Assembly: GCF_002980525.1 (NCBI RefSeq)
Contig: NZ_PVBQ01000017.1
Coordinates: forward strand, 1 to 64,000
Reading direction: 5' to 3'
DNA from: Sphingobacterium haloxyli
GTDB taxonomy: Bacteria; Bacteroidota; Bacteroidia; Sphingobacteriales; Sphingobacteriaceae
DNA length: 64,000 bases
Shown here: in pieces, positions 1-8,009 of the stretch
How positions within the stretch are numbered: position 1 is the stretch's first letter
How the letters are laid out: the number at the start of each line of letters is the position of its first letter
Translations under genes and position numbers: made by a program
Notes under the pieces: generated by a model
The model's database searches: none
What the model was told of the DNA's origin: nothing
The model's input: only the letters and a program-made list of their open reading frames with translations

Positions 1-69
1 GCTCAGGCCGCTCTGCTGCCAGTCTGCTATCATAGCAAACATCTGGACTCTTTTTTCTTCTTTGCTCAT
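1..69 (-). mobile_element. tnpA: IS66-family accessory protein TnpA, N-terminal 23 codons (cut by window edge)
   Basis: On the minus strand an ATG at 69 opens a frame that runs off the window start. It encodes MSKEEKRVQMFAMI followed by ADWQQSGLS. The 'W-Q-x-S-G-L-S' motif is the standard N-terminal signature of the small IS66-family insertion-sequence accessory protein. The left end of the element should lie between about 100 and 135, just before the ATPase fragment, but I cannot fix the exact terminus. Only the first third or less of the gene is inside the window. Confidence 0.7.
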
Positions 70-144
70 CCAGCAAAGCTAGAAACAACATAAGATTATT
101 CATAGACGTGGCTCACAGGGCGGATACTACAGTATTTGGGTAGT

Positions 145-864
145 ATGATAAGTTATCCAACACTTGAACAAAAGGTAAGGGCTTTTCAGAGAGAACTTGA
201 CGAAGCATTATCAAATGTTAAAACTGTAAGAAATCAAGCTTTTGACGAGTTGCTAATTAAGAAAGGTGAACTTAGGTCAAAGAATGATTATTTAATAAAA
301 CAACTTCGTGCTTTAGAGCAAATTGATGTTTTAAGAAAAGAACTTGCAGGTCTTAAAATCAAAATAGAATCTTTGAAATCAAATATCTATTCAAAAGAAA
401 AAGAGCAACGGAACCGTTTGCAGAATGCCTTTCAAGTAATCCAGTCTTTAACCTTGCGTTTGTTGCATAGTGACTTAGGAAGACAAGCTGAATTTAGCAC
501 CAGTAAAAAAGTTGAATTAGACTTTGAGAAAAACACTTTTTCATTAGACGGTGAAAACAATTTTTCAGAAAGCTCGAATGTGTATTTAAAAAATAGTGTT
601 CGCTTTGCTATATTTTTCGCATCGCTAGAAAAGGACTTTTTCAGACTTCCTAGGTTCATACTTTGCGATAATATTGAAGACAAGGGTATGCAGCCAGACA
701 GAAGTCAGAGTTTTCAAAAGGAAATTGTGCAATTATCGGCTGAATCAGAAGTAAGACACCAAATTATTATAACTACTTCAATGATTTCCCCAGACCTTGA
801 CAATACTGAATTATGTGTAGGGGACTTTTACTCCGAGACAAACAAAACTCTAAAGATTGAATAA
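145..864 (+). CDS. C-terminal fragment of a coiled-coil ABC/SMC-like ATPase
   Basis: The frame opens at TTG 136 or ATG 145. About 100 residues of charged, heptad-like coiled coil (many K/E/L) come first. A compact end follows with an ABC signature-like FSESSNVYLKNS, a Walker-B-like strand RFILCDNIEDKGM and a later strand HQIIITTS that could carry the H-loop. That is the order of the C-terminal half of Rad50/SMC-type ATPases. No Walker A is present, so the N-terminal half is missing. The IS66 end lies directly upstream, so I infer truncation by that insertion. Whether any product is made is doubtful. Confidence 0.5.
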   Translation: MISYPTLEQKVRAFQRELDEALSNVKTVRNQAFDELLIKKGELRSKNDYLIKQLRALEQIDVLRKELAGLKIKIESLKSNIYSKEKEQRNRLQNAFQVIQSLTLRLLHSDLGRQAEFSTSKKVELDFEKNTFSLDGENNFSESSNVYLKNSVRFAIFFASLEKDFFRLPRFILCDNIEDKGMQPDRSQSFQKEIVQLSAESEVRHQIIITTSMISPDLDNTELCVGDFYSETNKTLKIE

Positions 865-931
865 ATGAAAGCAGCACTTCACAGTCATACACATTGCCAA
901 GTCGTCCAAGTCGTCCAATATCGCTGTCAGC

Positions 932-1021
932 TTAAGAGAGGATAACTTTATAAAAACTTCGAATTTGAACGTAATTGTCCTTGATAACATCAAAAAATCG
1001 TATTTTACCGAGATGATATAG
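932..1021 (-). pseudogene. C-terminal remnant of a small gene split by the inverted-repeat element
   Basis: On the minus strand, directly after the left inverted repeat, an open frame reads LYHLGKIRFFDVIKDNY and continues with VQIRSFYKVILS before a stop at 932-934. It has the hydrophobic/charged pattern of a real protein end and no start codon. The matching N-terminal piece lies on the same strand beyond the other end of the element (1862-1927). I do not recognise the family. The remainder of 865-1317 shows no other gene. Confidence 0.3.
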
Positions 1022-1050
1022 TAATTGCCTATAACGGAGGTCACCGGTCC
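1020..1050 (+). repeat. Left 31-bp inverted repeat
   Basis: Starts AGTAATTGCCTATAACGGAG and ends TCACCGGTCC. It pairs with 1847-1877 in inverted orientation, with three mismatches in 31. Confidence 0.7.
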
Positions 1051-1317
1051 AAAAAAACGGCTCTTATATTGAAATATACTAAATTGATTATCAAGATACA
1101 ACCTATAGTATGTATTATATTTTTGGAGTAACGATTCAAAAGAAAAGCATGAATTAATAGCTAAGCTATTACCAATTCATCCAATGTTTTGTAAGCACCA
1201 TTGTTTCATTATAAGGCTTGTTTTTGTCAGGAATTGGGCCAACTTCAATGATGACAGTAACAGCTTTTCTTTATTTTTAGGTGTATTTTGTACAATAGTT
1301 TGTAGTAACAACATCGT

Positions 1318-1788
1318 ATGGATACAATCAAAGAATTTAATATTAATCCTGTAGGTGTAATTTCCAAAGAATTCTTAAATCACGGCGTTCACACGTTTCA
1401 TGAAGCATGTTTATTTGTGATAAATTTACCATATAAGAGAAATACAGATAAGGAAAACCCAAAGGCCATTTTTATTGATAAGTGTGGAACGTGTAGTACG
1501 AAGCATGCACTGTTAAAGCAGCTTCGCATGGAGCATGATATGGATGATATTAAGCTAGTGATAGGTGTTTTTGAAATGAACGGTATAAATACCCCTCAAA
1601 TTCTAGATACATTGACAAAATACGAATTGGAGTTCATACCAGAAGCACATACCTACCTAAAGTATCAAAACGAGTGTTTTGATTTTACAAAAGCAGGCTC
1701 TTCACCAACAGACTTCATGGACTACTTAATGTTTGAAAAAGAAATTTTACCAAAACAAATCAATAAATATAAAGTACCTCCGAAATGA
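1318..1788 (+). CDS. Transglutaminase-like (Cys-His-Asp) small protein, cargo of the element
   Basis: A 156-residue soluble protein without a signal peptide. It contains FIDKCGTCSTKHALL around residues 52-66, which resembles the helix carrying the catalytic cysteine of transglutaminase-like/papain-fold enzymes. C59 is the best nucleophile candidate. A histidine follows in PEAHTYL (H111) and an aspartate in CFDFT (D122), giving the Cys-His-Asp order and spacing of that superfamily. It is the only gene between the inverted ends, so it appears to be passenger DNA. Substrate and role are unknown; a protease, amidase or cross-linking activity is possible. The family assignment rests on motif pattern only. 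Confidence 0.6.
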   Translation: MDTIKEFNINPVGVISKEFLNHGVHTFHEACLFVINLPYKRNTDKENPKAIFIDKCGTCSTKHALLKQLRMEHDMDDIKLVIGVFEMNGINTPQILDTLTKYELEFIPEAHTYLKYQNECFDFTKAGSSPTDFMDYLMFEKEILPKQINKYKVPPK

Positions 1789-1846
1789 AGCCGTTTTTTT
1801 GGACCGATGACTTCCGAAATAATCGGACCAGTATTCCGAATTAGCT

Positions 1847-1877
1847 GGACCGGTGACCTCTGTTATAGACAATAACT
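1847..1877 (-). repeat. Right 31-bp inverted repeat
   Basis: Begins GGACCGGTGACCTCTGTTAT and mirrors the left end at 1020-1050. Two further GGACC-containing motifs sit just inside it. Confidence 0.7.
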
Positions 1878-1927
1878 ACTCCTTTAAATATTTCGTCAAA
1901 GTCGGCTTTTAAATTGTCTGGTGTCAT
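1862..1927 (-). pseudogene. N-terminal remnant of the interrupted small gene
   Basis: ATG at 1927 on the minus strand opens MTPDNLKADFDEIFKGVVI and runs straight into the right inverted repeat. The fragment at 932-1021 is on the same strand at the other side of the element and lacks a start. The order (N-part upstream, C-part downstream) fits one gene interrupted by insertion. The family is not recognised. From 1928 to 2212 I see no gene. Confidence 0.35.
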
Positions 1928-2212
1928 TGCTAATCTCTGTTGTTATGCTTATATAAATGATAGACTAGGAAGGCAGCGTATTTCGTTCATTAAGCGTCTC
2001 TTGTTAAGCTTTTTAAATAATTGATAAAGGCTGAACAAGAGACGAGCATGAATTTGGCTTCGTCAAATGAAACAGTGTTTTATTGTCTCCCAATATTTTC
2101 TTACAATATGCCACCAGTGCCGATACAGATTCTTGTATAGAATTCCTATAATCAGGAGGGGTACGATTCGACAAAAAGTTTAGGGTTAATCTGAGACAAA
2201 TTACACACCATC

Positions 2213-2686
2213 TTAAAAGTTATATGGATTACTTTTCAAAATATGTTGATGCAAAGTCAGCAAACTGTCTTTACACCAATCATCTGCAAGATTAAAATCA
2301 TTTCTACGAGTAATTTTCCCTAAAGGTGATTCTAAGAAAAATGTAGAAAGAGGCCTTATATTATTTGTAAAATAAGCTCTTTCCCAATAAATATCCCTGC
2401 ATGAAGTAATCACAATCTCGGTGTCCGGATGAAGTTCGAGTTTTTCAATTAATTCATCCATCCTATATTGGTCGTCAGTCGGCGAATGAATGATTATCTT
2501 TTTTCCTTTTAATATGATAACTATCGAAAAATCCAAATATTTTCCTGTTGGAGCTGGGAGAAAGCTTGGTAATGGATTGCCATCAATATCTGTTGCGATT
2601 ACACCACTAGTTAACCATTCGGCTATTTTATTGATTGCAGTTGTTTTACCTGTACTTGGTGCTCCTGAAATAACTAAAAACTTCAT
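2213..2686 (-). CDS. Small P-loop NTPase at the end of the RM operon
   Basis: A 157-residue protein with an N-terminal Walker A, GAPSTGKTT (residues 8-16), straight after a hydrophobic strand, as in nucleotide-kinase-like and AAA-type P-loop proteins. A strand with ITSCRD (around 110-115) may carry the sensor or Walker-B-equivalent residues; no classical DExx box is obvious. It starts 24 bp after hsdR ends on the same strand, so it is probably cotranscribed with the restriction genes. Its function is unknown. It could be an accessory NTPase of the RM system or a small kinase. Confidence 0.6.
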   Translation of the reverse strand: MKFLVISGAPSTGKTTAINKIAEWLTSGVIATDIDGNPLPSFLPAPTGKYLDFSIVIILKGKKIIIHSPTDDQYRMDELIEKLELHPDTEIVITSCRDIYWERAYFTNNIRPLSTFFLESPLGKITRRNDFNLADDWCKDSLLTLHQHILKSNPYNF

Positions 2687-2710
2687 AATAATGATAATAG
2701 GTTTGTTTTA

Positions 2711-5698
2711 TTACTCTTTATTCAACTGATTATAAATTCTTTTCATAATAAATTCTTTCACTAAACCTCCAAAAGCTTTATCTTCTAATATCTTTTCAAA
2801 AATCTCCTGGTTCTGATCCATTCTACCAATGAGCTTCTCGATAAATTTATCATCAAAAGCATATTTGAAAGTATCCAGCTTATTTGCTCTTGCCTGCAAT
2901 TTCAGTGTTTCATCTTCCAAGAGTTCTGCTTCTATCTGGTCGAAAAACAACTTATCCGCTTCTTCGAATTCGGTTCCGAAACGGTCATTGAGCAAGTGAA
3001 TAATTTCCGACAGTAAAGCTTCTTCTTCCTTTTGTCTTTTTAGACCCGCTTCTGTGATACCGCTTAATTCGCCATCTTCATTTTTTATAAGTTCAATGGC
3101 TCCTTCTTTTATTTTTTGAAGTCTGTAATACTCCAAAGCAATTTCGTCATCTAATTGGATAACTTCTGACAAATCTCTTTTCGGTAAACGGGTCTGTAAT
3201 AACTTCGCATAAGAGTAAAATTTTTCGGAATCCACGTCTGTAAAGGGCATGATCTGGGATAAGAAAGCATATAGATTCGTCCAGGTTCTTAATCCTTTTT
3301 TAAACTCATCCTGATGCTCTTCGTCCAACCCTTTGAACCTGTCTACTGAATTATCCGTAAAAGCATACAAATATTTTTGGTCTTTTGAATTATTCATTTT
3401 CGTAGCTGGGTTAAAATAAACCTGAGCAAAAGCATCTATTTCAGTCTCCCAATACACCTGAAACTGGTCTAATCTCTGTTTTAAATCAAACAAGTGGTTA
3501 ATGTCCGGATCTTCAGTAACAGACGTGATTTCATAATATGGTTGGAAAGAATCCAGAATGATTTGCCGGTCGTTGACAAAATCCAGCACAAAGGTATCTT
3601 CTTTACCCGGACAGGTTCTATTCAGACGGGATAAGGTTTGAACCGCTTTTACACCGGACAGTTTTTTATCTACATACATTGTGTGCAATAAAGGCTGGTC
3701 AAAACCAGTTTGATATTTATCGGCTACAATCAGGATTTTATATTCTTCGGTATCAAAAATTTCGGGCAACTCTCTTTCACCATAACCTGTTAATTCAGGT
3801 TCTGAAACGCCATCCGGATAATTAGCGTCCTTTACCTCGCCCGAAAAAGCAACCAATACTTTGATTTCATTTTCATAACCTTTTTCCTGTATATATTTTT
3901 TAAATTCTTCAAAGTAACGCTTAGCGTGCAGTCGAGAACCACATACCAGCATTGCTTTTGCTTTTCCTCCGATTTTTTTGGCAACGATTTCCCGGAAATG
4001 TTCGATAATTACTTCTGTCTTTTGAGCCAGGTTATGGGGATGCAGGGAAACATATTTACCGATTGCTTTGGCTGCTTTGCCTTTGTTGAATTTCGGATCA
4101 TCCTCTATGGCTTTTGTTAAGCTGAAATAGAGTTCGTAAGAGGTATAATTCTGTAATACGTCCAGGATAAACCCTTCTTCAATTGCCTGTCGCATCGAGT
4201 ATAAGTGGAAAGGTTTTGGTTTTCCTTCCTCATCTTTATCTCCAAACACCTGCAATGTTTTATACTTAGGTGTGGCAGTAAAGGCAAAGAAAGAAATATT
4301 AGGTTGCTTCCCACGGCTTTGCGCGGAAGCTTCTATCTGTTCCCTCACAAAATCATTCCCATCGTAGTCATCTTCTACTTCTTGATGAGCGGCATCTTCC
4401 AACGATTTTGCGGCCAATACCTCCTTCAATTTTTTACTGGCTTCACCACCTTGAGAACTATGAGCTTCATCAATAATAACCGCATATTTACGTTCTGGTA
4501 ATTCTCCTACTTTATCCACCACATAAGGAAATTTCTGTAAGGTGGTAATGATAATATTAGTACCGTAGCCCAATGCTGACGCTAACTGGTTACTGTCTTT
4601 ATCTATTTTTTGTACTACTCCGGTTTTATGTTCGAACTGGTAAATGGTATTTTGCAGTTGGTTATCCAGTACCCGGCGATCTGTGACGACAATGACCGAA
4701 TCAAACATACGCTCGTCAATTTGGTTGTGTAAGCTGGATAAACGATACGCCAGCCAGGCTATCGAATTACTTTTTCCCGAACCCGCCGAATGCTGTATCA
4801 AGTAGTTTTTTCCAACACCTAGTTCCATTACTTTATTGCTGATTGCCCTTACTGCATCTAATTGATGGTAACGAGGAAATATCAGGCGTTCTTTCCTGTA
4901 AATTCTGCCTTCTGATATGATTTCTTCAGTTTGTAAATGCACAAATCGCTGAATAATCTCCAGCCAGCTGTCTTTTGCCAGAATATTTTCCCACAAATAA
5001 GCTGTTCTGTAACTATTAGGATTAGGTGGATTACCTTTTCCTTTATTATATCCTTTATTGAATGGGAGCCAATAGGTCTTGCCGCCGTCCAGACGGGTTG
5101 TCATAAATACTTCGTCCTGATCAACAGCAAAATGTACCAAAGCCCGTTTCTTGAACGCAAATAATATTTCGCGGTTATCTCTTGTAGTACTGTATTGCTT
5201 TAAAGCATTACTGACGTTTTGACCAGTAAACTGATTTTTGAGCTCTAATGTCGCTACTGGGATACCATTTAACGATAATAGAACATCTACCGAATTTTTA
5301 TTGTCTTTACTATAGTAAATCTGGCGGTAAACTTTTAGGCTATTTTGATTATACAAATCCACTGCATCAGGATTCAGACCAGACGCCGGTTGGAAATACG
5401 CCATCTGGAAGCGAACGCCATAATCTGTAAAGCCATTACGCAATACATCCAAACTGCCACGTAAATCCATTTCTTTGTACAAGCGTTGCAATACCCGGTT
5501 TTCTACATCAGCACCGTGTACGCTTTCTATTTTAGTCCAGCGGCTAGGTTGTGATGCTTTCAGGAAACGGATAATTTCGTGACGAAAGAAGCCCAGCTCT
5601 TTGCTATAGGTAGATGCATCACCTAAGGCATAACCTCCGTTTTCTATAAGCGATTGCACCAATGCAGATTCAAATGTATGTTCTGTAGTTATGCTCAT
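2711..5698 (-). CDS. hsdR: Type I restriction endonuclease, HsdR subunit
   Basis: A 995-residue motor/nuclease subunit that translocates DNA and cuts unmodified DNA in complex with HsdM and HsdS. The N-terminal nuclease domain shows the PD-(D/E)xK pattern, with D138 in SVDVL and E152/K154 in LELKNQ. The SF2 helicase core follows, with Walker A SAGSGKS (about 304-310), DEAH (410-413) and FAFTATP as motif III. The C-terminal part (residues 750-995) is helical, as in the family. Length is normal and no motif is lost. Its start overlaps the Ntn-hydrolase stop (ATGA-type junction at 5698), indicating translational coupling. Confidence 0.95.
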   Translation of the reverse strand: MSITTEHTFESALVQSLIENGGYALGDASTYSKELGFFRHEIIRFLKASQPSRWTKIESVHGADVENRVLQRLYKEMDLRGSLDVLRNGFTDYGVRFQMAYFQPASGLNPDAVDLYNQNSLKVYRQIYYSKDNKNSVDVLLSLNGIPVATLELKNQFTGQNVSNALKQYSTTRDNREILFAFKKRALVHFAVDQDEVFMTTRLDGGKTYWLPFNKGYNKGKGNPPNPNSYRTAYLWENILAKDSWLEIIQRFVHLQTEEIISEGRIYRKERLIFPRYHQLDAVRAISNKVMELGVGKNYLIQHSAGSGKSNSIAWLAYRLSSLHNQIDERMFDSVIVVTDRRVLDNQLQNTIYQFEHKTGVVQKIDKDSNQLASALGYGTNIIITTLQKFPYVVDKVGELPERKYAVIIDEAHSSQGGEASKKLKEVLAAKSLEDAAHQEVEDDYDGNDFVREQIEASAQSRGKQPNISFFAFTATPKYKTLQVFGDKDEEGKPKPFHLYSMRQAIEEGFILDVLQNYTSYELYFSLTKAIEDDPKFNKGKAAKAIGKYVSLHPHNLAQKTEVIIEHFREIVAKKIGGKAKAMLVCGSRLHAKRYFEEFKKYIQEKGYENEIKVLVAFSGEVKDANYPDGVSEPELTGYGERELPEIFDTEEYKILIVADKYQTGFDQPLLHTMYVDKKLSGVKAVQTLSRLNRTCPGKEDTFVLDFVNDRQIILDSFQPYYEITSVTEDPDINHLFDLKQRLDQFQVYWETEIDAFAQVYFNPATKMNNSKDQKYLYAFTDNSVDRFKGLDEEHQDEFKKGLRTWTNLYAFLSQIMPFTDVDSEKFYSYAKLLQTRLPKRDLSEVIQLDDEIALEYYRLQKIKEGAIELIKNEDGELSGITEAGLKRQKEEEALLSEIIHLLNDRFGTEFEEADKLFFDQIEAELLEDETLKLQARANKLDTFKYAFDDKFIEKLIGRMDQNQEIFEKILEDKAFGGLVKEFIMKRIYNQLNKE

Positions 5699-6690
5699 TA
5701 TTCTTCCGTATTACTAGTTTCTTCCTGCATTTGCTGCTGGATAAAGATTTTATAGGCCACGTCCTTAAAAATTCTCACCAACGTATATTTTTCGTGTTTG
5801 CTTAAAACCTCTTTTAAAGTAAACTTTTCACCGGAGTAGCAGTCTCTTATAAAATCGTAATTGATTCCATAAAGGGCTTCCGTAGGCTCATCTATAAAAG
5901 CAGGAAGCTCTTCACCGATCACTTCACAAGTATCGGGATCAAGGAACTTTACAGCAGGATTATTTTCAAAATTCACATCTTTTCCTAAAAATGTCTTTTT
6001 ACCTTGTATAGATGGCCAATACACACCATAAAATTCTGATATGCCCGGTGGGTGTATTTTCGCTAATTGGATCGCTCCGTCAATGGAATTATAAGTAGTA
6101 TCTCTGATCATTCGCAGAAGAACCTGAAAAGGCTCCATATCAAAACTTTTTGCCAGAACTTTCTTTCCGGTGGAAACTTCATCTGTCAAAAACTCCTCAG
6201 CTTTTTCTATCTCATCTCCTATGAACCCAAAGAACATATTTTCTTCATTAATCTGGAAAGGTAGAAAGGCTTCGGTTTCGTGGCTGTATTTTATTTTCCA
6301 GACTTTGAAACCGTTCTTCTTCCACGACCAGCCTCCGAACATAAATTCAAAATCGCCTAAAGCGTCTTCAAAAGATTGTGGTTCATAGCCTTTTATCGAA
6401 TTACACAAAGTCGTAAATAAACGAGTAATGTAATCCAGGACATCTGTAATGTCTGTATGCGGATTGGCCAGGTCTTCATCGAATTTAATGGATGATATCA
6501 AATTCAAAATAAGAGGATAGGTACGGGTCGTTTCTCCGGCAAAGCAAATCAAACAATCTCTCCGAGGTAATTCAAATAGTTTTACTCCGGAATGCCACCT
6601 TTCACCCCCACTTAGGCAGCTATCCGTAGCAAATACCAGTTCATCCAAACCGTAGTTGTTTTTTCTTATCCAGGCAGTACAGAGTGTCAT
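5698..6690 (-). CDS. Proteasome/HslV-like Ntn-hydrolase inserted in the type I RM operon
   Basis: A 330-residue protein whose first 70 residues follow the HslV/proteasome beta pattern. Removing Met would expose Thr2 (MTLCTAW). A strand with VFATDSCLSGG follows (D23, the position of proteasome Asp17), then VKLFEL (K37, like Lys33), then DCLICFAGETTRTYPLI, which matches the GFAGGTADA strand and helix of HslV. The spacing of Thr, Asp and Lys is close to that of known subunits. The C-terminal 200 residues are specific to this protein. It sits between hsdS (2 bp apart) and hsdR (overlapping), so cotranslation is likely. Protease activity is inferred, not shown. Confidence 0.65.
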   Translation of the reverse strand: MTLCTAWIRKNNYGLDELVFATDSCLSGGERWHSGVKLFELPRRDCLICFAGETTRTYPLILNLISSIKFDEDLANPHTDITDVLDYITRLFTTLCNSIKGYEPQSFEDALGDFEFMFGGWSWKKNGFKVWKIKYSHETEAFLPFQINEENMFFGFIGDEIEKAEEFLTDEVSTGKKVLAKSFDMEPFQVLLRMIRDTTYNSIDGAIQLAKIHPPGISEFYGVYWPSIQGKKTFLGKDVNFENNPAVKFLDPDTCEVIGEELPAFIDEPTEALYGINYDFIRDCYSGEKFTLKEVLSKHEKYTLVRIFKDVAYKIFIQQQMQEETSNTEE

Positions 6691-6692
6691 AA

Positions 6693-8009
6693 TTAATCTA
6701 TTACTTTTATTTTTCCCGTCACCACTTCACTAATTAAAGCAGTACGGTATTCGGTTAATAGTTCTATTAGTTTTTGCGTTTTGGCTATTTTGGCATCAAT
6801 ACGGGTACATTCGGTTTCGATATGGTAAACGATGGATTGTTGTTCTTCTAATGAATATTGAAAAAATGGAGTATTATAAAATGCACCGTGATTCAAATCT
6901 GGAATTGTAGTTGTCCCAGCCATTAACAATAAATACTCTTTAATCCTACCACTTTTCAAAAAATAAAAAAGAAACATTTTATCAACCAATTCTCTGTTAA
7001 AGTCTATTAAAAAGAAATTATTATGAAATACTCCCTCTACACCAGTTATTGGTTCTCCAGTTGCTCCAGTTCTAGCCATCAAAATATCATCTTTATTACA
7101 AATCACATTCGGAGAAGGTTTTTCAATGTATTCTTTTGCTTGATCTGGGTTATTGATAGATCGGATTGTTATGTACTCGAAAGAATTATCGACCTTAGAA
7201 AGAAATCTTTTCTCAATAGAAATTTGTAACCCTTGTCTGACAGTGCAGATATTCTTCATTCTTTTCACTTCCCAATGCTCCGGTATTTGGCCTAACCACT
7301 CAATACCGCTATCTTTCATTTTTACTTTGGGGTCAATGCCTTTGGTAACTGCCTGATTAATGATTGTGATTTTTTCTTCTTCATAGAGTTCCAGTAAACG
7401 TTTTTTATCAGCAATGAGGGCATCTATTTCATCAGTTTTGCGGTCAAGGTAAAAGGCAATGGCAGTTTGTTCTTCTTGAGGTGGCAAAGTAACTCTAAGA
7501 TCATTTACTTTATCAATTTTAAGGTTAATCCTTGTGAACCCATTTGCACCAGTTAAAAGATTATGACGTAATGGTTTGCTAAATAATTGGTAATTCAAAA
7601 ACTCAGGAACAATATTTTCGTCCGAAATTCTAAACCCTTTACAAAAACTATTTAGGTAAGTTTCTTCTAAATCTGATGTAAGAACAGCAGATTTTCCTAC
7701 ATCTTCATAATTTTCTGAGCTCATTAGAAAAAACAAATCTCCCTTCTGAACTTTATTTTGGCTTTCATTCTCTGAAATTACGACTGTTTGAAGATTGTCT
7801 ACATCAATTTTTAAATTATTGGCAATATTGGTAAATGGAATAAAAGACTTATTTTCTGAGTTTGATAGTTGGTTAAAATCATTTGCACTCTTCCCAGAAA
7901 GACCACCATATAGATAGCCTAAAAACCGCATACGTTTTTCTTCCCAATGACTTGGAATTTCTCCAACCCACTCGATACCGGATTCTTTATATGTGTCGTA
8001 TGACTTCAT
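6693..8009 (-). CDS. hsdS: Type I restriction specificity subunit HsdS
   Basis: A 438-residue protein with two target-recognition domains. Each is introduced by the typical sequence: SGIEWVGEIPSHWEEKRM near residue 11 and SGIEWLGQIPEHWEVKRM near 233. Each ends in a coiled conserved region (QEEQTAIAFYLDRKTDEID around 178 and LEEQQSIVYHIETECTRID near 385). It should dictate the bipartite recognition sequence for both HsdM and HsdR. Its start touches the hsdM stop at 8009. Both TRDs look complete and no second hsdS or inversion site is nearby, so nothing suggests shuffling. Confidence 0.93.
   Translation of the reverse strand: MKSYDTYKESGIEWVGEIPSHWEEKRMRFLGYLYGGLSGKSANDFNQLSNSENKSFIPFTNIANNLKIDVDNLQTVVISENESQNKVQKGDLFFLMSSENYEDVGKSAVLTSDLEETYLNSFCKGFRISDENIVPEFLNYQLFSKPLRHNLLTGANGFTRINLKIDKVNDLRVTLPPQEEQTAIAFYLDRKTDEIDALIADKKRLLELYEEEKITIINQAVTKGIDPKVKMKDSGIEWLGQIPEHWEVKRMKNICTVRQGLQISIEKRFLSKVDNSFEYITIRSINNPDQAKEYIEKPSPNVICNKDDILMARTGATGEPITGVEGVFHNNFFLIDFNRELVDKMFLFYFLKSGRIKEYLLLMAGTTTIPDLNHGAFYNTPFFQYSLEEQQSIVYHIETECTRIDAKIAKTQKLIELLTEYRTALISEVVTGKIKVID

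Larger units (their letters stand above)
1020..1877. mobile_element. 858-bp non-autonomous element with 31-bp inverted ends and a cargo gene
   Basis: The ends at 1020-1050 and 1847-1877 are inverted copies matching at 28 of 31 positions. Next to the right end lie further GGACC-containing repeats (1801-1850), and the AAAAAAACGGCT block beside the left end recurs inverted near 1790. Multiple short repeats at the tips are typical of IS21-family ends. No transposase is encoded; the only gene is the transglutaminase-like ORF. It therefore looks like a MITE-like or passenger-carrying derivative moved in trans. No clear target-site duplication is visible. Confidence 0.5.
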
